A stretch of 8,085 nt of DNA from JBFGFG01 sp041627475 (GTDB lineage: Bacteria > Actinomycetota > Nitriliruptoria > Nitriliruptorales > Nitriliruptoraceae): NCBI GenBank assembly GCA_041627475.1, contig JBFKQZ010000144.1, positions 1-8,085 of the forward strand, in the 5' to 3' direction. Below, piece after piece: positions 1 to 5,260 of this stretch. The notes beneath the pieces were generated by a model. It was given only the letters and a program-made list of their open reading frames with translations. It had not been told where the DNA came from and made no database searches. Every line of letters begins with the position of its first letter. The stretch's first letter is position 1. Made by a program: the position numbers and the translations under genes.

Positions 1-1
1 A

Positions 2-709
2 GCGATCGACCGCACGGCGTTCCTCGACGTGGTCAGCGAGACCGACCGGGCTGCGCTGCAGGAGGCACGGGCCTCACGGATCGCCCTCGCCGGGCAGCGC
101 GAGCGGTTCGACATCGAGATGGAGCGGCTCCGCCGGATGCAGGCCGAGGAGGAGGCGCTCCTGGCGAGCGTCGAGGAGCTCCGTGAGGCGCGGGCCGAGG
201 CACTGGCCGCGGCCGAGCAGGAGGTCGACGACCTCGAGGCGCTCGAGGACGACCTGAGCGACGACTACGAGCGCATCGAGCGGTTGATCGCCGAGGCGGC
301 GACGACACCCGTGGCGGCGTCCACGCCGTCGACCGAGGGTTACATCTGGCCGGTCTGCTCCTACGTGACCAGTGAGTACGGCTACCGCTGGGGCCGGCAG
401 CACAAGGGCATCGACATCGAGGGCGACACCGGCGACCCGATCGGGGCCGCCAAGGCCGGTGTCGTGATCAGCGCCGGACGGCAGGGGGGCTACGGCAACC
501 TCGTCCTGATCGACCACGGCGACGGGGTCGTGACGGCCTACGCCCACCAGAGCCAGATCATCGTCGTCCCGGGACAGTCGGTCGAGCGCGGGGAGCGCAT
601 CGGGTCGGTGGGCAACACCGGCAACTCGACCGGTCCGCACCTGCACCTCGAGTTCCGTGTCAACGGGACGGCCGTGAACCCCCGGGGCTACCTCCCGAAC
701 GGGTGCTGA
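2..709 (+). CDS. Coiled-coil M23 (LytM) peptidoglycan endopeptidase, 5'-truncated
   Basis: Secreted zinc metallopeptidase predicted to cut peptide cross-links in peptidoglycan. The frame is open to the left edge (Ala-Ile-Asp-Arg-Thr... before the first GTG at 29), so the true start and signal peptide lie outside the window and GTG 29 is probably internal. The visible N-terminal part (to about base 295) is Glu/Arg/Ala-rich heptad-like coiled coil. A short Thr/Ala/Pro linker leads to the LytM domain. The M23 ligands and catalytic residues are present: HxxxD (His at 401-403, Asp at 413-415), YAH (His 545-547) and HLH (His 638-640 and 644-646), followed by the usual 'NPRGYLP' end. Coiled coil plus LytM resembles EnvC-type and actinobacterial divisome hydrolases that are activated by FtsEX. 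Whether ftsEX lies upstream cannot be seen. Two Cys (356-358 and the last codon, 704-706) bracket the domain. The family call is firm; the cellular role is inference. Confidence 0.93.
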   Translation, partial: AIDRTAFLDVVSETDRAALQEARASRIALAGQRERFDIEMERLRRMQAEEEALLASVEELREARAEALAAAEQEVDDLEALEDDLSDDYERIERLIAEAATTPVAASTPSTEGYIWPVCSYVTSEYGYRWGRQHKGIDIEGDTGDPIGAAKAGVVISAGRQGGYGNLVLIDHGDGVVTAYAHQSQIIVVPGQSVERGERIGSVGNTGNSTGPHLHLEFRVNGTAVNPRGYLPNGC

Positions 710-735
710 CCAACGTCCGGGGGCCGTCGTACGCT
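706..735 (+). promoter_or_regulatory. Promoter of the anti-sigma gene, probably leaderless
   Basis: A -35-like CTGACC (706-711) and a -10 TACGCT (730-735) are separated by 18 bp. The -10 ends 8 bp before the ATG at 744, so transcription would begin at or within a base or two of the start codon. No Shine-Dalgarno precedes the ATG. The -35 overlaps the TGA stop of the hydrolase gene (707-709). Leaderless mRNAs are common in Actinomycetota. The match is by eye. Confidence 0.55.
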
Positions 736-743
736 GCTTCGTC

Positions 744-1502
744 ATGACGAGCCACGACCGCTACGAGCGCATGGCCGTCGGGCACGTGCTCGGCGGTCTG
801 GACGAGGTCGACCGCGCAGCCTTCCGCGCCCACCTGCTCGAGTGTGCGAACTGCCGCCGGCGGGTGAACGAGCTGCGGGACATCGCCAGCGACCTCGCCC
901 GGACCGAGCGCGAGGAGCGCCGTGCCGCGGCAGCCGGCGCGGTCGGCGTCGAGACCGAGAAGCGGACGGTGGGCGAGCAGCCCGGTGCCACCGAGGTCGC
1001 CCCGGTGCGGCAGTGGCCGTGGGGCGTGGTCGTGATCGGGCTGGTGCCGCTGCTGGTGCTCGGCGCGCTCGCGTGGGCCGTGTGGCAGCGCGCGCAGACC
1101 GACCTGACCGCCGCGGTGGCCGAGTCGCAGCAGCAGGTGCTCGACGTGCTCGCCACGGGGGAGCCGGTGCTCTTCGACACGGTCGAGGACATCCGTGGCG
1201 TGATCGCCACCGACGGCCAGCGGATCGGCGTCAACCTGGCGGGTCTCGGGGACCTGCGGCCGGACGAGGCCCTGGTCGTGTGGCTGCTCGACGAGGACGG
1301 AGACGCGGTCGGGCGCACCAGGCCCTACCTGCCGTCCCAGGTGGACCGGACGCTGGTCTCGGCACTCGACCACCCGCCCGAGGCCACGACGATCGTCGTC
1401 TCGATCGAGACCGACCTCACCGAGCTCACGGGGCCGCAGGGGTACCGCGTGCTGACCGGTGCGCTGCCGGACGTCGCGGGCGACGGGGCCGCCACCGACT
1501 GA
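744..1502 (+). CDS. Zinc-finger transmembrane anti-sigma factor, RskA-like
   Basis: Predicted to hold an ECF-type sigma factor at the membrane and release it on an envelope signal. Of 252 residues, the N-terminal part carries the zinc anti-sigma motif HxxxCxxC (His30, Cys34, Cys37) in 'HLLECANC'. One hydrophobic segment at about 92-113 is followed by an extracytoplasmic domain, with 'ALVVWLLDEDGDAVGR' resembling the anti-sigma-K factor RskA C-terminal domain. The ATG is chosen because the protein begins as ZAS proteins usually do and because a -10 box sits 8 bp upstream. The cognate sigma factor usually lies just upstream, but here the upstream gene is the M23 hydrolase and a terminator follows, so the partner is encoded elsewhere. 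RskA-type factors are normally controlled by regulated intramembrane proteolysis; nothing here shows which protease. The class is well supported; the target sigma factor is unknown. Confidence 0.9.
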   Translation: MTSHDRYERMAVGHVLGGLDEVDRAAFRAHLLECANCRRRVNELRDIASDLARTEREERRAAAAGAVGVETEKRTVGEQPGATEVAPVRQWPWGVVVIGLVPLLVLGALAWAVWQRAQTDLTAAVAESQQQVLDVLATGEPVLFDTVEDIRGVIATDGQRIGVNLAGLGDLRPDEALVVWLLDEDGDAVGRTRPYLPSQVDRTLVSALDHPPEATTIVVSIETDLTELTGPQGYRVLTGALPDVAGDGAATD

Positions 1503-1519
1503 CGGGTGGCCGCCGACGC

Positions 1520-1556
1520 CGAACGGGGTACGGCCACCGTGGCCGTACCCCGTTCG
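1520..1556 (+). terminator. Perfect 17-bp hairpin terminator after the anti-sigma gene
   Basis: The arms at 1520-1536 and 1540-1556 are perfectly complementary around a 3-nt loop (CCG). They start 18 bp after the stop codon. The downstream tract is only moderately T-rich (TGTGTTGGTTCGTTG), as is common in very GC-rich genomes. The palindrome reads the same on the other strand, so it could also stop leftward transcription from the 1791-1796 promoter candidate. Confidence 0.85.
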
Positions 1557-1607
1557 TGTGTTGGTTCGTTGCTGGTTACTGGGACCTACGCACCGCGTTG
1601 CCCGTGC

Positions 1608-1726
1608 CCGGTCATCCTGTGACCGGACGGAGGCTGCGTCGGGCGGGACGATGTCCCGACTGGTGACGCAGACGGCGCTCGGCTGGTACTCGCCAAGCAG
1701 GTCCAGCGCCGGCCTAGCGGCCGAGC
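1608..1726 (-). ncRNA. Candidate structured RNA of unknown class
   Basis: Three helices can be drawn. The first is 1608-1614 with 1620-1626 (7 bp, 5-nt loop). The second is a compound stem, 1634-1640 with 1665-1671 (7 bp) enclosing 1644-1649 with 1653-1658 (6 bp, 3-nt loop). The third is 1677-1683 with 1720-1726 (7 bp), or the competing pairing 1673-1679 with 1705-1711 (7 bp). The minus strand is preferred because the promoter-like and ribosome-binding elements point that way and the first helix gains a wobble pair there. It matches no RNA family I know (not RNase P, tmRNA, SRP or 6S). It could be a leader or 3' part of the tiny-ORF transcript rather than an independent RNA. Confidence 0.25.
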
Positions 1727-1761
1727 ACCTCCAGGGTCCCGTTCGGACTGCTACTGCTCAA
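1714..1761 (-). CDS. Possible 15-residue peptide ORF behind a near-perfect Shine-Dalgarno
   Basis: On the minus strand AAAGGAGGT (1776-1768) lies 6 nt before a TTG (1761-1759), which opens MSSSSPNGTLEVLGR and ends at TAG (1716-1714). An in-frame GTG at 1779-1777 would give a 21-residue version but would put the Shine-Dalgarno inside the ORF, so TTG is preferred. Skipping one base at the stop (CGC-TAG-G) enters a +1 frame in which roughly 28 codons, from about 1706 to 1623, almost all end in G or C (L-D-L-L-G-E-Y-Q-P...). That frame then merges with the antisense reading of the anti-sigma gene. Product and function are unknown; it could be a leader peptide, a frameshifted small protein, or chance. 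Confidence 0.35.
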   Translation of the reverse strand: MSSSSPNGTLEVLGR

Positions 1762-1790
1762 CGGACCACCTCCTTTCACCTGGTGCGGCG

Positions 1791-1796
1791 AACGTA
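1791..1796 (-). promoter_or_regulatory. Candidate minus-strand -10 box for the tiny-ORF unit
   Basis: TACGTT on the minus strand has the same TAnnnT form as the other -10 boxes in the window. It would give a start near 1784 and about 20 nt of leader before the TTG at 1761. I see no convincing -35. Confidence 0.35.
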
Positions 1797-1870
1797 ACGA
1801 CGCCGTCGCACCTGCGCTGCGATCCGGGATGGCCGGTCGGCCCGGGTGGTCGTCCACCGCCCCGGTGCGC

Positions 1871-1876
1871 TACCGT
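1871..1876 (+). promoter_or_regulatory. Candidate -10 box of the tRNA-Val gene
   Basis: TACCGT lies 12 bp before the mature 5' end of the tRNA. It would start transcription about 6 nt upstream of it, leaving a short 5' trailer for RNase P. No clear -35 is visible. Confidence 0.4.
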
Positions 1877-1888
1877 TCGGCGGCCCAC

Positions 1889-1964
1889 GGGCGCGTAGCT
1901 CAATGGCTAGAGCGCTGTCTTCACACGGCAGAGGTTGGAGGTTCGATACCTCCCGCGCCCACCA
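1889..1964 (+). tRNA. tRNA-Val, anticodon CAC, with encoded CCA
   Basis: The full cloverleaf can be folded. The acceptor GGGCGCG (1889-1895) pairs with CGCGCCC (1954-1960). The D stem is GCTC/GAGC (1898-1901, 1910-1913). The anticodon stem is CTGTC/GGCAG (1915-1919, 1927-1931) with one G-U pair and a 7-nt loop TTCACAC, placing the anticodon CAC at 1922-1924, which reads GUG. The T arm is GGAGG-TTCGATA-CCTCC. Discriminator A at 1961 is followed by genomic CCA (1962-1964). The variable loop is short (class I). GTG is a preferred Val codon in a genome this GC-rich. Confidence 0.97.
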
Positions 1965-1982
1965 GCCAGGCCCAGCACGACG

Positions 1983-2013
1983 ACGAGACCCGGACATCGC
2001 GTCCGGGTCTCGT
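1983..2013. terminator. Hairpin terminator between tRNA-Val and the convergent small gene
   Basis: A perfect 13-bp stem (1983-1995 with 2001-2013) closes a 5-nt loop, ATCGC, starting 19 bp after the tRNA CCA end. The rightward side continues TTCGTGTGG. The leftward-transcribed small gene ends 17 bp from it (stop at 2032-2030), so one palindrome can serve both convergent units. Confidence 0.82.
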
Positions 2014-2029
2014 TCGTGTGGTCAGGCGG

Positions 2030-2251
2030 TCACTTGCCGAACATGCCGCCGAGCTTGCCCAGGGCGCCCTCGGCCGCGGCCTCGAGCTTGGAGGCAGCGT
2101 CGTCGTTGCCCTTCAGCGCCTCGATGACCGGGTTGGCCAGCGCGTCGGGGAGCCGGTCGTCGATGACGCCGACGATCACGTCGATCGCCTTCTTCGCCTG
2201 CTCCTCGGTGATGTCCGCCTGCGAGGTCAGCTTCTCGATCAGTCCCTGCAC
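2030..2251 (-). CDS. Small alpha-helical hypothetical protein (73 aa)
   Basis: The start is set at GTG (2251-2249) because AAGGA sits 7 nt upstream on the minus strand. An upstream GTG in the same frame (in the V-T-R-A-E-R reading) has no ribosome site, and further extension gives Pro/Arg-rich sequence unlike the rest. The product opens MQGLIEKLTS, continues with 'ITEEQAKKAIDVIVGVIDDRLPDALANPV' split here only as a description of two amphipathic helices around a Leu-Pro turn, and ends GKLGGMFGK. This pattern (helix, ISEEQA-like turn, helix, LP.A.A, Gly-rich tail with a C-terminal FGK) recalls a widespread group of 60-90 residue uncharacterised bacterial proteins. I do not assign a domain number or function. 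It has no signal peptide and no TM segment, so it is probably cytoplasmic. It is convergent with tRNA-Val and divergent from the protease gene. Confidence 0.72.
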   Translation of the reverse strand: MQGLIEKLTSQADITEEQAKKAIDVIVGVIDDRLPDALANPVIEALKGNDDAASKLEAAAEGALGKLGGMFGK

Positions 2252-2297
2252 GAATGTGTCCTTGGTCGGGGGTCGCTCCGCACGTGTCACGGCACCG

Positions 2298-2311
2298 GGA
2301 CGTGCATGTCC
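2298..2311. promoter_or_regulatory. Imperfect palindrome in the divergent intergenic region
   Basis: GGACGTGCATGTCC is a 14-bp dyad with one mismatched symmetric pair (12 of 14 bases symmetric). It lies in the 113-bp gap between the divergent starts at 2251 and 2365, a typical position for a dimeric repressor operator. No regulator for it can be named and no clear -10 box was found for either gene here. Confidence 0.25.
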
Positions 2312-2364
2312 GCACGGCTCGCCTGCCTCGGGCACCATGCCACATCCGGACGGGGGAGGTGCAG

Positions 2365-3663
2365 GTGCGGGTGGCGGTCGTGACCCTCGCACTCGCCCTC
2401 GCGGCCTGCACGGCCACGGTCGGCACCGAGGTCGCATCCTCCGGTCTGCCGCCCGCATCGGCCACGGCGCCGGGACCTGCCGCCCAGACCGCCCCGGCCG
2501 TGCCCAGCCTGACCGAGCACGAAGCAGCCGTCACGGCCACGCTCGAGGCGCTCGCCGCCGCGTTCCTCGCCGGCGACCGCGAGGCGGTGCGACCGTGGCT
2601 CGCCGACCCCGACTCGACCTTCGGGCAGCGGTGGCTCCGGCGTGCGGCCGCCATGGCCGACGTCCCGTTCAGCTCGTACACCCTGAAGCTCGACACCTCC
2701 GGCGCCGACCTCACCACCGCGACCGTGCCGGGTGACGGTGGCCTGCTCGTGAACGTGCTCGAGGAGCACGGTCTCGTCGGCTTCGACGAGCTGGGTCCGC
2801 TGCGCGAGCGCCTCTTCCTGTCGCTCGAGCAGGCGGACGACGGGCGCTGGCTGGTGGCGGGGGACACCGATGCCGAGCGGCTGGGCCTGGTCTCGGCCGA
2901 CCACCTCTGGGACCACGGTCCGGTCGTCGCGACCCGTCGCGGCTCGCTGCTCGCCCTGCACCACCCCGAGCAGCAGGGGGTCGGGACGCTGCTCGACGAG
3001 GCCGAGCGGGCGCTCGCCGTCACCGACGAGCGGTGGCCGCTGCCGTGGCCGTCCGCCGTGCCGCTGCTGGTCCCGGCGGACCAGGACGAGCTGGCCGAGC
3101 TGCTGCACGTGACCTTCGACCTCGACAACTTCGTCGCGTTCGCCACGGCGACCCCGATCGTCGAGCGCAGTGCGGTCACGCTGTCCGGCTCGCGCGTCAT
3201 GCTGAACACCGACCGCTTCCTGACACGCCCGTCGGCGACACGGGAACGCATCCTCGTCCACGAGCTGGTCCACGCGGCGAGCCGGCCGTCCTCGGGGCTG
3301 GCGGTGCCGTCGTGGCTCGAGGAGGGCGTCGCGCAGGTCCTGGGTGAGCAGCGGTCGACGACCGGCACGAGCCTGCTGTCCGCGCTCGCCGACAGCGACT
3401 GGGGCGGGTCGCTCCCACTCGACGCCGAGTTCAGCTCTGGGGACCGCGACAGCATCTTCCTCAGCTACCAGCGGGCCTGGTCGTTCGTGGACTTCCTGAC
3501 CGACCGCCACGGAGCCGAGACGGTCGGCGAGTTCTACCGCGCCGCCGGCCAGGGCAGTGTCGGTGCGCCGGGGACGGCGGCCGCCGTCGTCGACCGGGCG
3601 GCCCGGGACGTCTTCGGCGCCTCGATGGACGAGCTCGTCGCGGCCTGGCGGGCGACGCTCTAG
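2365..3663 (+). CDS. Lipoprotein with HExxH gluzincin (peptidase MA-like) domain
   Basis: Predicted membrane-anchored extracytoplasmic zinc protease of 432 residues. The GTG at 2365 is chosen because GGAGG (2355-2359) lies 5 nt upstream and it yields a short lipoprotein signal, MRVAVVTLALALAAC, with lipobox LAAC and lipidated Cys15. The longer reading from 2254 adds a Pro/Arg/His-rich stretch before the signal and is rejected. An Ala/Pro/Thr-rich linker follows, then an all-helix plus beta region of unknown family to about residue 200. The catalytic block is HELVH (His299, Glu300, His303), with 'WLEEGVAQ' 14 residues further on (Trp317; Glu320 the probable third zinc ligand). HExxH followed by W-L-x-E-G is the signature of peptidase MA-like gluzincins. 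Substrate unknown. Its stop codon interlocks with that of the convergent gene at 3660-3663. Confidence 0.87.
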   Translation: MRVAVVTLALALAACTATVGTEVASSGLPPASATAPGPAAQTAPAVPSLTEHEAAVTATLEALAAAFLAGDREAVRPWLADPDSTFGQRWLRRAAAMADVPFSSYTLKLDTSGADLTTATVPGDGGLLVNVLEEHGLVGFDELGPLRERLFLSLEQADDGRWLVAGDTDAERLGLVSADHLWDHGPVVATRRGSLLALHHPEQQGVGTLLDEAERALAVTDERWPLPWPSAVPLLVPADQDELAELLHVTFDLDNFVAFATATPIVERSAVTLSGSRVMLNTDRFLTRPSATRERILVHELVHAASRPSSGLAVPSWLEEGVAQVLGEQRSTTGTSLLSALADSDWGGSLPLDAEFSSGDRDSIFLSYQRAWSFVDFLTDRHGAETVGEFYRAAGQGSVGAPGTAAAVVDRAARDVFGASMDELVAAWRATL

Positions 3664-4079
3664 CCGCCGCGCAGCACCCGGCGCACTGCTCGTGCCCGCT
3701 CGCGGGCGACCGCGCCGCGGCGCCACCCGACGAGCATGGTGACGGCAGCCGTCAGCAGACCGAGCGCCAGGAACGTGCCGGCCACGTCGGGGAAGACCGC
3801 CCGGCCGAAGCCCCAGACGGTCGACAGCACGAGCAGGGCCGTGACGACCGGCACAGCCAGGTCCGAGCGGCGGCGTCGGGTGCGGTCGTGGGCGAGCGCG
3901 TCGACGAGGGTGCGTGCCAGGTCGTCGTCGAGGAACCGGGCCGCGTCCGGGTCGGTGGCCGTGCGCCGCAGCCGGTCCTGCTCGTGGTCGGGCAGCCGGC
4001 TCCACGCACCCTGGAGGCCGTCGTCGCGCGGCCCCGTGCGGCCGGCGAGGCGTTGCAGCACCCGGTCCCGGTCGCTCAT
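3660..4079 (-). CDS. Small two-TM protein, third gene of the two-component operon
   Basis: 139 residues, family not recognised. The N-terminal 70 residues are charged and probably cytoplasmic (Asp/Arg-rich, 'LPDHEQDRLRR'), ending in an RTRRRR cluster at 67-71. Two hydrophobic segments follow at about 74-92 and 99-119, then an Arg-rich C-terminus (GWRRGAVARERARAVRRVLRGG); the charges predict both ends inside. Its ATG (4079-4077) overlaps the kinase stop as ATGA, so translation is probably coupled. No independent Shine-Dalgarno is evident. Position and topology suggest an accessory to the kinase or a target of the system, but this is inference from linkage only. The TAG stop lies in the CTAG shared with the convergent protease gene. 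Confidence 0.85.
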   Translation of the reverse strand: MSDRDRVLQRLAGRTGPRDDGLQGAWSRLPDHEQDRLRRTATDPDAARFLDDDLARTLVDALAHDRTRRRRSDLAVPVVTALLVLSTVWGFGRAVFPDVAGTFLALGLLTAAVTMLVGWRRGAVARERARAVRRVLRGG

Positions 4080-5260
4080 GAGGCCACCGGCAGCTGGATC
4101 TCGACCCGCCCGCCCGGACCGGGGTGCGCCCGGATGCTGCCGTCATGGGCCGTGACGAGCCCGCGAGCGATGGCGAGGCCCAGTCCGGCGCCTGCCCCGT
4201 CCCGCGTGCGGGCGTCGTCGCCCCGGACGAACGACCCGAAGACCTCGTCGGTGCGGTCGGCCGGGAACCCCGGCCCCTCGTCGGCGACGAGCAGGTGCAC
4301 GTGCGCGCCGTCGGCGGTCACGCGCACCTCGACGGTCGAGTCCGGCGGGGCGTGGCGAACGGCGTTGTCGAGCAGGTTGCGCAGCACCCGGCCGAGCTCC
4401 CTCGCGTCCCCGTCGACCGGCGCGCCGTGGGCCGCCGAGGCCGAAAGGGTGATGCCGCGACGTGCGGCGACGGGACCGAGTGCCTCGACAGCTTCGTCGG
4501 CGAGCTCGGCGAGGTCGAGCCGTTCGCGTCGCAGCGTGAGGCCGTCGGACTCGATCCGTGCCAGGAGGAAGAGGTCGTCGACCAGTGACCCCAGCAGGTC
4601 GGTCTCGCGCTGCAGCTGGCGGACGAGCCCCGGGACGTCCTCGGCCACGCCGTCCTCGATCGCCTCGAGGCCGGTGCGCAGGACCGTCAGCGGCGAGCGC
4701 AGGTCGTGGCCGACCGCGGCGAGGAACCGCGAACGTGCGGCCTCGACCCGGGTGCGGTCGTCCTCGGCGGCCTCGAGCTCGGCGACGAGCTGGTCGAGCG
4801 CACGAGCGGTGCGGCCCAGCTCGTCCTCCCGCTCGATCTCGGTCCGAACACCGCGAGCTCCGGTCGCGACGTGACGGGCCGTCGCCGCCACGCGGTCCAG
4901 GTCGCGCAGCAGCGGGCGCACGATCCCGGTCGCCAGCCCGATGCCGGCGCCGACGCCGAGCCCGAGGGCCACGAGCACGAGGCGGAGGTCGTGGTCGTTG
5001 AGGAACATCGCGCCGGCCGCCGCACTGACGGCGATCCCGGCGACGACGACGGCGACGACCGACGTCGCGAGGACCCCGAGGGCGAGCGAGCGACGGGCCG
5101 CCCGTTGCAGGGTCACCGCCAGCAGCATCGAGACCAGCGTGACCCCGCCCAGCAGCAGCGCCAGCTGGCCGCGCTCGTTCGGCGGCGGTTGCAGGAGGAC
5201 CTCGGCCGCGAGCAGGCCGAGCAGCCCCAGCAGCCCGAGCGCGAGCAGGAGCCGGGTCAC
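4076..5260 (-). CDS. HAMP-type sensor histidine kinase with four TM segments
   Basis: 394 residues. It autophosphorylates and passes phosphate to the response regulator encoded just upstream. The GTG start (5260-5258) overlaps the regulator's TGA as GTGA; the open frame continues upstream but only antisense to neighbouring genes. TM segments lie at about 4-23, 33-51, 59-84 and 93-113. The two outside loops are only about 9 and 8 residues long, so there is no periplasmic sensor domain. HAMP spans about 113-165. The HisKA box 'GHDLRSP' has phospho-acceptor His185. The ATPase boxes are intact: N box with Asn299, G1 'DEGPGFP' (327-333), F box 'VFGSFVRG' (340-347) and G2 'GAGAGLGL' (355-362). All catalytic motifs look functional. 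The topology fits intramembrane sensing or control by a membrane partner, possibly the small two-TM protein next in the operon. Signal unknown. Confidence 0.95.
   Translation of the reverse strand: MTRLLLALGLLGLLGLLAAEVLLQPPPNERGQLALLLGGVTLVSMLLAVTLQRAARRSLALGVLATSVVAVVVAGIAVSAAAGAMFLNDHDLRLVLVALGLGVGAGIGLATGIVRPLLRDLDRVAATARHVATGARGVRTEIEREDELGRTARALDQLVAELEAAEDDRTRVEAARSRFLAAVGHDLRSPLTVLRTGLEAIEDGVAEDVPGLVRQLQRETDLLGSLVDDLFLLARIESDGLTLRRERLDLAELADEAVEALGPVAARRGITLSASAAHGAPVDGDARELGRVLRNLLDNAVRHAPPDSTVEVRVTADGAHVHLLVADEGPGFPADRTDEVFGSFVRGDDARTRDGAGAGLGLAIARGLVTAHDGSIRAHPGPGGRVEIQLPVAS

Larger units (their letters stand above)
1557..1888. other. 332-bp spacer between terminator and tRNA, without a recognisable protein gene
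   Basis: No protein of a known family is readable on either strand. The rightward frames that cross the spacer are continuations of out-of-frame readings of the anti-sigma gene and run through its terminator. The stretch does hold clustered perfect inverted repeats (1608-1626, 1634-1671, 1673-1726), a minus-strand -10/Shine-Dalgarno/tiny ORF array (1796 down to 1714) and the tRNA promoter. The most likely reading is a small leftward transcription unit plus the tRNA upstream region. Confidence 0.6.

Noticed and set aside
1764..1780. ACCACCTCCTTTC on the plus strand as a 16S rRNA 3' end remnant
   Set aside because: Only the anti-Shine-Dalgarno core matches and the bases before it do not resemble the end of 16S rRNA. 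It is better read as a Shine-Dalgarno on the minus strand.
1459..1797. 112-codon rightward frame across the spacer
   Set aside because: It starts inside the anti-sigma gene in another frame, runs through the 17-bp terminator, has no Shine-Dalgarno and shows no motif.
2254..2364. Upstream extension of the protease lipoprotein
   Set aside because: It would put a charged Pro/His/Arg stretch ahead of a clear lipoprotein signal, and the GGAGG site points to the GTG at 2365.
2252..2458. Upstream extension of the 73-residue helical protein
   Set aside because: The extension would overlap the start of the divergent lipoprotein gene and is compositionally unlike the helical part; AAGGA sits correctly before GTG 2251.
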